Assembly: GCA_946480785.1 (NCBI GenBank) | Contig: CAMLLD010000044.1 | Coordinates: 1-53,657 of the forward strand | Reading direction: 5' to 3' | Source of the DNA: an uncultured Blastocatellia bacterium | Lineage (GTDB): Bacteria; Acidobacteriota; Blastocatellia; Pyrinomonadales; Pyrinomonadaceae | Length of the DNA stretch: 53,657 bases | Part shown: piece after piece, positions 1 through 7,011 of the stretch | Position numbering within the stretch: position 1 is the first letter of the stretch | Layout: every line of letters begins with the position of its first letter | Position numbers and translations under genes: made by a program | Notes under the pieces: model-generated | What the model saw: only the letters and a program-made list of their open reading frames with translations | The model's database searches: none | What the model was told of the DNA's origin: nothing

Positions 1-305
1 TCGACCACGCCTTCGACGATCACGTCGCCGCCGAGTGACATCGCACCCTGTTTTACGGTGCCGGTGATTCTGACCGAGTTGCCCACGCCGAAGACCGTGC
101 TGTCAGTCACGCTGTTCACAAGTACGACTTTTTCGTCGGGCGTAGTGGTGGTTGATTGTTGCGCGTAGACGGCGGTTACTAACAATAGGATCGATCCGAG
201 TAGCACCACGATCCGCGAAACGCCGGTGAGACGTTTGCGATCGCAGGAAGGTCGTTGGTTCCACGAATTGAAAGCGGCTGGTGAGTGAAGAACAGCGGTT
301 GACAC
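1..305 (-). CDS. Secreted bactofilin-like (polymer-forming) protein, 3' end off window
   Basis: I read this on the minus strand from a GTG at 303-305, preceded by an AAGGGGG ribosome site 6 bases upstream. The reading frame stays open to the window edge, so only about the first 101 residues are present. Residues 20-50 form a signal peptide or membrane anchor ending VYAQQ. They are followed by a short Thr-rich stretch and then a repetitive beta-type sequence (VNSVTDSTVFGVGNSVRIT, then GTVKQGAMSLGGDVIVEGVV). The repeated G-x-V/gly-gly-hydrophobic pattern is typical of bactofilin-like polymer-forming domains. It begins 11 bases after the stop of the anti-sigma-like gene, so it is probably the third gene of a sigma/anti-sigma operon. 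The family call rests on pattern only, because most of the domain lies outside the window. Confidence 0.6.
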   Translation of the reverse strand, partial: MSTAVLHSPAAFNSWNQRPSCDRKRLTGVSRIVVLLGSILLLVTAVYAQQSTTTTPDEKVVLVNSVTDSTVFGVGNSVRITGTVKQGAMSLGGDVIVEGVV

Positions 306-316
306 GAGCAGCCCCC

Positions 317-895
317 TTATTCGGTTGCGCCCGTGCGATGGTAATCGTGGATCAAGCGCGAGAGCAGCACAACGCCGGCGCCGAGGACCACCAGGACCAC
401 GGCGAACGAACCGCTTTCGTTGACGATCTTGTGGCCCACGACGCGCGAGATCACGACGAGTCCGGCGACTGCGTCGTAAACCACGCCGCCGACAAAACCT
501 ACGAGGCGAAACACGCTGCTGATTGAGCGTCCCACAACGATGAAGACGTTGTCGCGCGCGGTGGCGCTGAGTAGTCCGAAACCGGCCAGCGCAAGGATCA
601 AGCAGATCGCGATCGCTTTACGGTGTTCGGCGGCGGTGCGAACGCCGCGCATGTCGCTGCGCGCGTGCGTCGCGATCACTTTCGGAAAATCCGCCGGGAC
701 GGGGATGTCTACATTGCCGGTGAGCGCTGCGTCGAGCTCGCAAACGAAAACACGATGCGCTCTGAGCTCGTTGCGACATTCCGTGCAGTCTTCGACGTGT
801 TGCTCGAAGATCGCGGTGGCGACGTCGCTCAATTCACCGTCGACGTAAGCGGCGATCAGGTTCTTCTGGCAGATCTTTTGTTGGACCCTGGTCAT
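317..895 (-). CDS. Membrane anti-sigma factor-like protein with zf-HC2 zinc finger
   Basis: The protein has 192 residues. The N-terminus carries the zinc-binding anti-sigma signature: H-x3-C-x2-C is seen as HVEDCTEC near residues 33-40, in the usual context of an AYVDGEL motif just before it. Two hydrophobic segments follow, around residues 92-112 (ICLILALAGFGLL) and near the C-terminus (VVLVVLGAGVVLL), with a further weakly hydrophobic stretch between them. The start codon overlaps the stop of the ECF sigma gene by one base (TAATG), so the two are translationally coupled, as is normal for a sigma factor and its cognate anti-sigma. The inferred role is to hold the sigma factor at the inner membrane. 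The signal it senses cannot be read from the sequence. Confidence 0.85.
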   Translation of the reverse strand: MTRVQQKICQKNLIAAYVDGELSDVATAIFEQHVEDCTECRNELRAHRVFVCELDAALTGNVDIPVPADFPKVIATHARSDMRGVRTAAEHRKAIAICLILALAGFGLLSATARDNVFIVVGRSISSVFRLVGFVGGVVYDAVAGLVVISRVVGHKIVNESGSFAVVLVVLGAGVVLLSRLIHDYHRTGATE

Positions 896-1515
896 TAAAT
901 GCCGGTGATTCCTCTGTCGACAAACTGCTGGCGCATCATTTCGCGCGCGCGGAAGAGACGGTTCTTGACGGTGCCGAGTGGGAGGCCGGTGACTTCGACA
1001 ATCTCTTCGTAACTCAGATCCTGCGAGTGGCGCAGGATGATCAACTCGCGGTAGTTTGCCGGGAGGGCTCTGACTACCGATTCGATCTCGACTGTTCGTT
1101 CGCGGCGTTCGCTTTCCTGTTCGGGGCTCAGGCGCGCGCTTTCAATCGGGAGGTCGAAGCTGTCGCCTTCCGGGCCGGCGACGAGTGACTGTTCGCGGGT
1201 CGCGCTGCGGCGCAGGTGATCGACCGCGGCGTTGTGAGCGATCTTGTAGATCCAGGTCGAGAACTTGAACTCCGCGCGATAGCGTTTGAGGGAGTTGTAG
1301 ACCTTGATGAAGATTTCCTGGGTCAGGTCGAGAGCCGACTCGTAGTTGCCGACCATGCGGTAGACGTAAGCCGAGATCGGGCGCTGGTAACGGCGGACGA
1401 GTTCCTCGAAGCTGCCGTCAAAACCGGTAATGGCGATAGCGACGAGTTCGCGGTCGTTCACCGCGCTCAGATCACGCGAAAACACAGGGGAAACGGAGGA
1501 GGCGGAAGCTTTCAT
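895..1515 (-). CDS. RNA polymerase sigma factor, ECF (sigma-E/RpoE-like) subfamily
   Basis: The protein has 206 residues. Region 2 lies at about residues 35-100 (ELVRRYQRPISAYVYRM, then DLTQEIFIKVYNSL and FSTWIYKIAHN). Region 4 lies at about residues 145-195 (ALPANYRELIILRH, SYEEIV, then LPLGTVKNRLFRAR), which is the helix-turn-helix that reads the -35 element. There is no region 1.1 or 3, which makes this an ECF-type factor. The N-terminal 25 residues are a poorly conserved Ser-rich tail. No strong ribosome site precedes the ATG. The factor is the first gene of a coupled unit with a zinc-finger anti-sigma and a bactofilin-like secreted protein, which suggests an envelope-stress or surface-remodelling regulon (inference). 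Confidence 0.93.
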   Translation of the reverse strand: MKASASSVSPVFSRDLSAVNDRELVAIAITGFDGSFEELVRRYQRPISAYVYRMVGNYESALDLTQEIFIKVYNSLKRYRAEFKFSTWIYKIAHNAAVDHLRRSATREQSLVAGPEGDSFDLPIESARLSPEQESERRERTVEIESVVRALPANYRELIILRHSQDLSYEEIVEVTGLPLGTVKNRLFRAREMMRQQFVDRGITGI

Positions 1516-1554
1516 AATACCGGGGTGTTACGTTCCGAAATCCGCGATTGTTTC

Positions 1555-1881
1555 AACGGGAACACCGAAGGCCCTTGTTTTAACAGCAACGCCGAAGGCG
1601 TTCGCTAATTTCAGCCCAGCGGTTGGAGTCTTCGACAACCTTGGGCGGAAACCCCAAAAAGGAGATCTAACGCCGAAGGCGTTTGCTAATTTTCAGCCCA
1701 GTGGTTGGAGTCTTCGACAACCCTGGGTGGAACCCTCAAGAGAGGAGATCCAACGCCGAAGGCGTTGGCTAAGCCGAGCGGCGGCGTAGCCAACGCTTTC
1801 AGCGTTGGAAACTTTCTCTTTTTTCGTGAACCCAGGGTTGTACCAACCCCTGGGCTGACATTGGAAAACGCCTTCGGCGTT
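1555..1881. repeat. Cluster of dispersed palindromic repeats between sigma and pilM-like genes
   Basis: This non-coding block is built from a 15-base palindrome, AACGCCGAAGGCGTT, at 1588-1602, 1669-1683 and 1752-1766, with an inverted copy at 1867-1881 and a decayed one near 1561. The first two copies are each followed by a nearly identical stretch of about 65 bases (CAGCCCAG[C/T]GGTTGGAGTC then TTCGACAACC[C/T]TGGG). Other hairpins are CCAACGCT/AGCGTTGG at 1790-1808 and CCCAGGGTTG/CAACCC(C)TGGG near 1831-1855. Long open frames cross the block in several phases, as expected of stop-poor GC-rich repeats, and I do not treat them as genes. Such REP-like elements recur in genomes of this and related phyla. 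Confidence 0.75.
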
Positions 1882-1885
1882 ACCA

Positions 1886-1965
1886 CGAGCGTGACGAGCT
1901 ACCACCAGCGTGACGAGCTACCACCAGCGTGACGGGCTACCAACAAGAGCGTTGACGAGTTACCA
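1886..1965. repeat. 19-bp tandem repeat, three clean copies and one degenerate copy
   Basis: The unit GCGTGACGAGCTACCACCA starts at 1889, 1908 and 1927, a period of exactly 19 bases. A looser copy (GCGTTGACGAGTTACCA) starts at 1949. The last copy supplies the stop codon of the pilM-like gene on the minus strand (TAA at 1960-1962), so expansion of the repeat has touched the 3' end of that gene. There are no spacers, so this is not a CRISPR array. Confidence 0.8.
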
Positions 1966-2904
1966 GGATAACGTGGCCAAGCCGGCGGGGGCGGCGATGG
2001 AGTCGAAGCTGAAGTCGCGGCTCGGTAATTGGAGGCCGAGGTCTTCGGCTGCAAGCGGTCGAAGATCGCCGCCCGTCGTCTCGTTGACGATCTCGCCGGC
2101 GCGTTGCTTCGTGATGCCCTCGCCGATCACCATCAACCGCCGCAACGGCAAATCACCAGCCCTCTCCGGAATGTTGCGGTCGCGATAGAACAGCAGGAAC
2201 CGATAAAACTCGTCTTCAAACTCACCCTCGGCGCAATTCACGGTGCGCACGATCAACGGATGCTTGTCGCGAAAGATCACGCCCGTAAATCCCTGACTCG
2301 AACCACTGAGCAACAACGAATCTCCCGCCGCGCCGTTGCGTACGAGCCACTGCGCTTCACCCAAATGTCGCGGCAGGATCAACCCCGCGCGCCAACCCAA
2401 CGACTCGAGCACCGCTTCATACTCCGCCACCACCGACTTCTTCACAGCCACTGCAAGATAACGATCTCGTCCCTGGGCATCTTTCTGCAAACGCTCGCGC
2501 GAAATCGAAAGCTCCTCGATCGGCGCGCCAAAACCACGTTCGATCTTCCATTTCAACACGTCCTGAAGTTCGGCGCCTGAGTGCGGCTGCGTCTCCATCG
2601 TGAAGACAATTGTACGCGCCGTCGTCTCAGGCAACGTCAACGACCAGCGCTTCTGCCGCATCAAGCCGGCGCCCACGGCGAGGTCTTTCAACACCGCCGC
2701 CAGTTGTGGACCATTCTGAACGTTCGGTTCGTCGAAGCTCGGTTGCAACAACGCGCGGTCGATGCTCGCAGTCGCGGCGCGTTTCAAACGACAAACGTTG
2801 CCTTTGACGCGTTCGAGTTGAACGACGGAAGCGAGATTTTCTTCGAGACCGATAGCGCTGGCTGGATACCACGGCTCGACGATGCGTGAAATCAGATTGG
2901 CCAT
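1960..2904 (-). CDS. PilM-like (GspL/actin-like fold) pilus assembly protein
   Basis: The protein has 314 residues, close to the usual PilM length. The N-terminus (SAIGLEENLASVVQLERVKG) matches the first phosphate-binding strand-turn of the actin-like PilM/GspL cytoplasmic fold, and the central part (LTLPETTARTIVF, ELQDVLKWKIERG, YLAVAVKKSVVAEYEAVLE) follows the PilM order of strands. PilM normally recruits PilN/PilO to the pilus or secretion platform on the cytoplasmic side. No PilN or PilO gene follows, because the operon ends here in repeats. The gene starts 16 bases after the GspG-like gene, so it is the last member of the pseudopilus operon. The match is by pattern, and nucleotide-binding residues are not all obvious. 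Confidence 0.7.
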   Translation of the reverse strand: MANLISRIVEPWYPASAIGLEENLASVVQLERVKGNVCRLKRAATASIDRALLQPSFDEPNVQNGPQLAAVLKDLAVGAGLMRQKRWSLTLPETTARTIVFTMETQPHSGAELQDVLKWKIERGFGAPIEELSISRERLQKDAQGRDRYLAVAVKKSVVAEYEAVLESLGWRAGLILPRHLGEAQWLVRNGAAGDSLLLSGSSQGFTGVIFRDKHPLIVRTVNCAEGEFEDEFYRFLLFYRDRNIPERAGDLPLRRLMVIGEGITKQRAGEIVNETTGGDLRPLAAEDLGLQLPSRDFSFDSIAAPAGLATLSW

Positions 2905-2920
2905 GCGAAATCGAGGCGAG

Positions 2921-3346
2921 CTACCACTCGCTGTAAGGCGTACCCTCGCTGGATGTTTCGGTGGAACTACTGTGCACGTCGGTCATACCCTGTTCGCCGG
3001 TGAGCGAGTTCGGATCTTCGCCGGTCGAGATGGCCCAGTCTTTCTGGTTCGTGAACGGATCGAGCGGCACTTCGCGCATGTATCCTTCACTGACGAGCTC
3101 GTCGAGCGACTGCGGCAAGCGACCCTTGTCGGCGGCGAATTGATCGATCAGCGAGCGCATCTTGCGCAGGTCGTCGCGCAGCACCGCCTCGCGCGTGTGC
3201 ATGATGGTCTTCTGATACTGCGGCAGCGTGATCGCCGCGAGGATGATGATGATCGAGATCACGATCATCAACTCGAGCAGCGTGAATCCCGCCTGCCATC
3301 TGCGTCGTGCCTGTTGCAAACTACCAGTCACTGTACTTCTCTCCAT
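2921..3346 (-). CDS. Type II secretion/pilus pseudopilin, GspG-like
   Basis: The protein has 141 residues. A type III prepilin signal is clear: a basic leader of about 20 residues, then G^FTLLELMIV, with Glu at mature position 5 and a hydrophobic helix (ISIIIILAAITLP). After the helix comes the major-pseudopilin pattern, with DLRKMRSLIDQFAADKGRLPQSLDELV and then a short beta part ending PFTNQKDW. The start overlaps the 3' end of the upstream pseudopilin gene by 26 bases, so the two are coupled. The product is predicted to be cleaved by a prepilin peptidase and assembled into the pseudopilus. No peptidase gene is in view. Confidence 0.85.
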   Translation of the reverse strand: MERSTVTGSLQQARRRWQAGFTLLELMIVISIIIILAAITLPQYQKTIMHTREAVLRDDLRKMRSLIDQFAADKGRLPQSLDELVSEGYMREVPLDPFTNQKDWAISTGEDPNSLTGEQGMTDVHSSSTETSSEGTPYSEW

Positions 3347-3962
3347 TCAACGCCGTGGCCTTCGATTTCGAGCGCACGTCGAACACGTTCTCACCGCCCC
3401 ACGAATTCGAGTCAGCCGGATCGAAACTGGAACGCATTTCCCAATCAGCCTTGCCCGTCATCGGATCGATCGGCAACTTCCGCAGGTAAACTTTCTGCTT
3501 CGTCGACAACTGACCAACCTGTGTTGCAGCTATTCCCTGCTGCCCCGCTCCGGTTCCATTCGTTCGCGATATCACGTTAACGCCATTCACGAGCGTTTCG
3601 AGATCCGGCGGATAGCGGTCCGGATTATCAACGCCGAAGATCGTGCAGTCGCTGATCACGACCTGGCTGCGCGGATCGATCAAATTCTGGCCCTGTTGCG
3701 GAACGAATTGACCTCCGTTGGGATTGCTACCCGCCAGCCCGCCGCCGCCCTGTAGCGCCGCCGCTGAACAATTCATACCGACCGTGTCGCGGTGAAACTC
3801 GTCAATCGCCATGCGAATATGCCGCAGGTCGTCGCGCAGTTCCTGTTCCTTCTGTCGCCTGACGGCCACCTTCACCAGCGGCAGCACACCAAGCGTCATG
3901 ATGGTCAACACCGTGACGGTGATCATCAATTCGATCAGCGAAAATCCGCGCTCGTACTTCAT
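3321..3962 (-). CDS. Second pseudopilin with long variable insert (GspG-like)
   Basis: The protein has 213 residues. The leader MKYERG is cleaved before FSLIELMITV, again with Glu5, and is followed by a helix rich in Val/Leu. The helix continues into KEQELRDDLRHIRMAIDEF, the GspG-type stalk. Compared with its downstream neighbour it has an insert of about 70 residues, Gly/Gln/Asn-rich (ALQGGGGLAGSNPNGGQF and more), before the conserved end LPIDPMTGKADWEMR. It is probably a minor or companion pseudopilin of the same machine. It is the gene immediately downstream of the secretin, 93 bases after its stop. Confidence 0.83.
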   Translation of the reverse strand: MKYERGFSLIELMITVTVLTIMTLGVLPLVKVAVRRQKEQELRDDLRHIRMAIDEFHRDTVGMNCSAAALQGGGGLAGSNPNGGQFVPQQGQNLIDPRSQVVISDCTIFGVDNPDRYPPDLETLVNGVNVISRTNGTGAGQQGIAATQVGQLSTKQKVYLRKLPIDPMTGKADWEMRSSFDPADSNSWGGENVFDVRSKSKATALNGEKYSDW

Positions 3963-4055
3963 AAGCCTAAGCTTTCAGAAATATGCGGCGACCGGTACTT
4001 AACTCCACTCAGCCAGTCGCCGCGTTTTGTCGTCCCCTGCCCTATAACAGAGACG

Positions 4056-6833
4056 TCATTGTTTTACTGTTGCCGTGCCCTGAACGACCTCCGAGGTCAC
4101 GTCGCGAGCGTCGGTCGCGATCAGATGCAGCGTCTCTTTTACAAACGTGAGCGCAGCATCACCTGGACCGACCGCTTCGAGATCGAGGAAGAGCAGCGGC
4201 CCCGATCCCTTGAACACGCCTTTACCGTTCAAGGAAGAGATCGAGATCATGCAGATGCCGTTCGCATCGATCTGCGGTGTGAATAACGGGGCCGTGTCCG
4301 GCGAAGAACTCAATAGCGTGCCGGCAGTCACCGCATTTACTTTCACGACCTTCGGATCGAACTTCAACGCGAGCAAAGCGACACTCAGCGGCACGTCGGA
4401 ATTCAACTGCACTGCGTAACGACGTTTCTCGCCGATCTTCATCACGGCGTCGCCTTCGAGCATGCTGAGTTGCGCTACTCGACTCGCGTCCAATTTTGTA
4501 TCGAGCGCTTTCGGACTCAGCGACGCGTCGGTCGCTTTCGGCAACGAGGTCAGCACCGCGGTTTGATTAGTAGCGCCGCCCGGATTCACTGTCGCAACCT
4601 GCTCCGCCGCGCGATCGCTAATCAACGACTTCGGCGCCGGAACGAAGGACGGCAGCTCTTCGACGACTGGCTTCGGTTGGACCGAAGCTGTCGCTGGCTG
4701 TGTAGTGTTGGTTGCCGGGATCGAAGCCGGTTGGGATTGCTGCGCAACCGTAATTGGAGCCGGCGGCGCAGTCGTGTTTGTGGCAGTCGTATTCGCGGCA
4801 GTCGTGTTTGGTACCGCAGCAGGCGTGTTCGCCACAGCGGTCGTGTTCGTTACTGGCGTATTCGTCGTGCTGTTGTTTTGCGCGGAGGTCTGCGTCGCGC
4901 TAACCGGCTTCGCAACTTCGACCGGCGCATCCGGCAGTTTAATCTCCGCATTGCGTGGAATCGCACGCGCTGCCGCGATCTGATCTTCACGGTCCGCCTC
5001 ACGAATCATCTCCGCGAGCGAGCCCGTCGTCGGCGATTGCAACGTACCACTCGGACGCATCTCTTCGTCACGCGGCGTCACGTTCGGCGCGCGCAGCACG
5101 CGCGGCGTCACGCTGATCACGATGTCTACCTGGCGCAGATCGCGTGTCGGCGAAGTGAACAGACGGCCGAGGATCGGTATGCCGCTGAGATAAGCAATAC
5201 CCTTGCGGCCGCGCGCTTCGACGTCCGTCGAAACACTCGCCAGCATCATCGTGCGATTGTTCTGAATGCGCGCCGTACCGGACATCGTGCGTTCAGTGAA
5301 TGTCGGCGTCAGCGTACTCGCTCCGAGCACGTCCTTCTGCTCGATGTTCATCTTCACTTGCACGTCGAGATTCGGATAAACCTGCGGCGTGAATTTAAGC
5401 GTTAGACCAGTCGGTTCGTAGTTGATAACGGGGAAACCACCGCTCGGGAACAGCGTCCCACCTCCCGTGCCCGTGACCGGCGTTCCGGTTTGCACACCGA
5501 ACGGATACGCTTGCGCGGTTTGCACCGGCACGCGCTGTCCGATACGCGCCTGCGATTCCTCACCATTGAACGCATGCACCTGAGTCGAAGCGATCAACTT
5601 CGTGTTGTCCTTGCTCATGAAAGCACGCAACGCCGACGGCGGAATCACGAGTGCCGCGGCCAGCGAAGTCGGAACACCACCAACAAGCGCGCCAAGGTTA
5701 ACACCACGACCGAGATTGTTGACGACGCCATTGTCGGTCAACAAAGAGAAGCCCGGCGAACCACCGAGACCCGTATCGACCGTCGTGGCGATCTGATTAC
5801 CGAACTGCAGCATGTCGTTCTTCGACACTTCGTAGATGTTGACGTCCATCACGACTTCCGCACGATCTTTATCGACGCTTTGCAGCAACTCGCCGATCAG
5901 CCGCACGTTCTCAGCCGTATCGCGCACAGTCAAACTGTTCGTCGCATCGTCAGGCACGACGATGGTTTGCGGACGGCCCACTGACGGCGGAATCGCCTGT
6001 TGCACGAGCTGGCGCGCGTCGGCCGGTTTCATGTTCGAGAGATAGAACGTGCGCAGGACGAGCTGTTGATACTGCGGCCGTCGCGCCTGGTCCGCTACGA
6101 GGATGGTGCGCCGGCTCAGCTTCTGAAAGAAGAGTCCTTCCTGAAGGAACACGTAGTCCAACGCCTGCGCGGTGGTCACGTCTTTCAGGTTGATGTCGAT
6201 TTGGCGTGACTGTGTGAACGATTGCCGGTCGAAGATGACGTTGAGATTCAGTTGTTCGGCAAGACTGCGAATGAGTGCTTTGAGATCGCCGGTGTAATTG
6301 ATGACGCGAAGTTGAACGTTGCTGGCTGAGACATCTGGCGTCTGGCCGTTCACCGGCGTCATGGTGCCGCTTTCGGGAACTTCGTTACCTCTCAGGCTGT
6401 AGCCATTGCTACCGTTGCTGCTACTACTAGCTGGAGCCTTCCCTTCCTTGACTGCCTGGAGGCGCAGCATTCGCTCCATCTCCGATACAGCGAGCTCGTT
6501 CACCGAGTCGTAACCATAAGCCTGGCGGAAGGCGTTGTACGCGCCCACGTAATCGCCGCGCTCGGCGAGCGATCGTCCCTGCTGCATGTACGTCTGCGAG
6601 GCGTTGAAACTCGCGCGGCGGAAGTGGAGCTGATACTCCATATTCGAGGGGTCCGCAGCCACGGCGAGGGTGTATTCCTGGGCGGCCTTGTCCCATTGCT
6701 GGGCGCGCTCGTAATCCATACCGCGTTTGAAGTTCTTGTCGCCCTTCTTGGCGAAGGCCGTCAACGGCATTGACAGGAGGCTCAGGGCCAAAATCAGGGA
6801 GATGAGTGTGCGACTTCTGATGTTGTTTCTCAT
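4056..6833 (-). CDS. gspD: Outer-membrane secretin with TPR N-terminus and C-terminal cohesin-like domain
   Basis: The protein has 925 residues and a signal peptide at about 1-28. TPR-like repeats lie at 35-125, followed by a Ser-rich linker. An STN/N0-type domain sits at about 172-245 (LKALIRSLAEQLNLNVIF). Secretin N domains at about 255-345 carry the VVPDDATNSLTV motif. The secretin beta-barrel core spans about 420-610, with VNYEPTGLTLKFTPQV and ending in the diagnostic IPILGRLFTS and VDIVISVTPRVLR. A Thr/Asn/Ala-rich disordered linker runs from about 655 to 760, and about 785-925 is a cohesin-like beta-sandwich (VPLSVALLALKFDPKVVKV, then GPLLFLDLEAVGPG). The product forms the outer-membrane pore of a type II secretion or type IV pilus machine. 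The cohesin tail is not part of classical GspD or PilQ. Confidence 0.9.
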   Translation of the reverse strand: MRNNIRSRTLISLILALSLLSMPLTAFAKKGDKNFKRGMDYERAQQWDKAAQEYTLAVAADPSNMEYQLHFRRASFNASQTYMQQGRSLAERGDYVGAYNAFRQAYGYDSVNELAVSEMERMLRLQAVKEGKAPASSSSNGSNGYSLRGNEVPESGTMTPVNGQTPDVSASNVQLRVINYTGDLKALIRSLAEQLNLNVIFDRQSFTQSRQIDINLKDVTTAQALDYVFLQEGLFFQKLSRRTILVADQARRPQYQQLVLRTFYLSNMKPADARQLVQQAIPPSVGRPQTIVVPDDATNSLTVRDTAENVRLIGELLQSVDKDRAEVVMDVNIYEVSKNDMLQFGNQIATTVDTGLGGSPGFSLLTDNGVVNNLGRGVNLGALVGGVPTSLAAALVIPPSALRAFMSKDNTKLIASTQVHAFNGEESQARIGQRVPVQTAQAYPFGVQTGTPVTGTGGGTLFPSGGFPVINYEPTGLTLKFTPQVYPNLDVQVKMNIEQKDVLGASTLTPTFTERTMSGTARIQNNRTMMLASVSTDVEARGRKGIAYLSGIPILGRLFTSPTRDLRQVDIVISVTPRVLRAPNVTPRDEEMRPSGTLQSPTTGSLAEMIREADREDQIAAARAIPRNAEIKLPDAPVEVAKPVSATQTSAQNNSTTNTPVTNTTAVANTPAAVPNTTAANTTATNTTAPPAPITVAQQSQPASIPATNTTQPATASVQPKPVVEELPSFVPAPKSLISDRAAEQVATVNPGGATNQTAVLTSLPKATDASLSPKALDTKLDASRVAQLSMLEGDAVMKIGEKRRYAVQLNSDVPLSVALLALKFDPKVVKVNAVTAGTLLSSSPDTAPLFTPQIDANGICMISISSLNGKGVFKGSGPLLFLDLEAVGPGDAALTFVKETLHLIATDARDVTSEVVQGTATVKQ

Positions 6834-6931
6834 GGCTTTCTTACTCGAGAGGTGGAAAGTTAAAGCGACGCCTAATAATGCCGCCGTTGACGATTAACCG
6901 CAAGGTCGGGACGGCCAATTCCCTTACACGC

Positions 6932-6964
6932 GAGCAGTTTATTTCGGTTCCCCATAAACTGCTC
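6932..6964. promoter_or_regulatory. Perfect 11-bp hairpin between gspE and gspD
   Basis: GAGCAGTTTAT at 6932-6942 is the exact complement of ATAAACTGCTC at 6954-6964, with an 11-base loop. It lies in the 178-base gap between the end of the GspE gene and the start of the secretin gene, both on the minus strand. No T-run follows on either strand, so it does not look like a simple intrinsic terminator. It could be an RNA processing or attenuation structure that sets the ratio of the ATPase to the secretin, or an operator. The function is not known. Confidence 0.5.
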
Positions 6965-7011
6965 AGAATTATGGTTTCGGATTGGGGGAGTTGCGGCCGG
7001 GGCTTATGATG

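Noticed and set aside
1430..1932. Short protein-coding genes in both strands over the repeat block
   Set aside because: The frames are repetitive translations of the palindromic repeats and overlap each other in several phases without ribosome sites.
1886..1965. A CRISPR array
   Set aside because: The 19-base units are directly adjacent with no spacers, and no cas genes are nearby.
4470..5405. A long Arg-rich open frame opposite the secretin gene
   Set aside because: The antisense frame is Arg/His-dominated and arises from the codon bias of the real gene. It has no domain pattern or start site.
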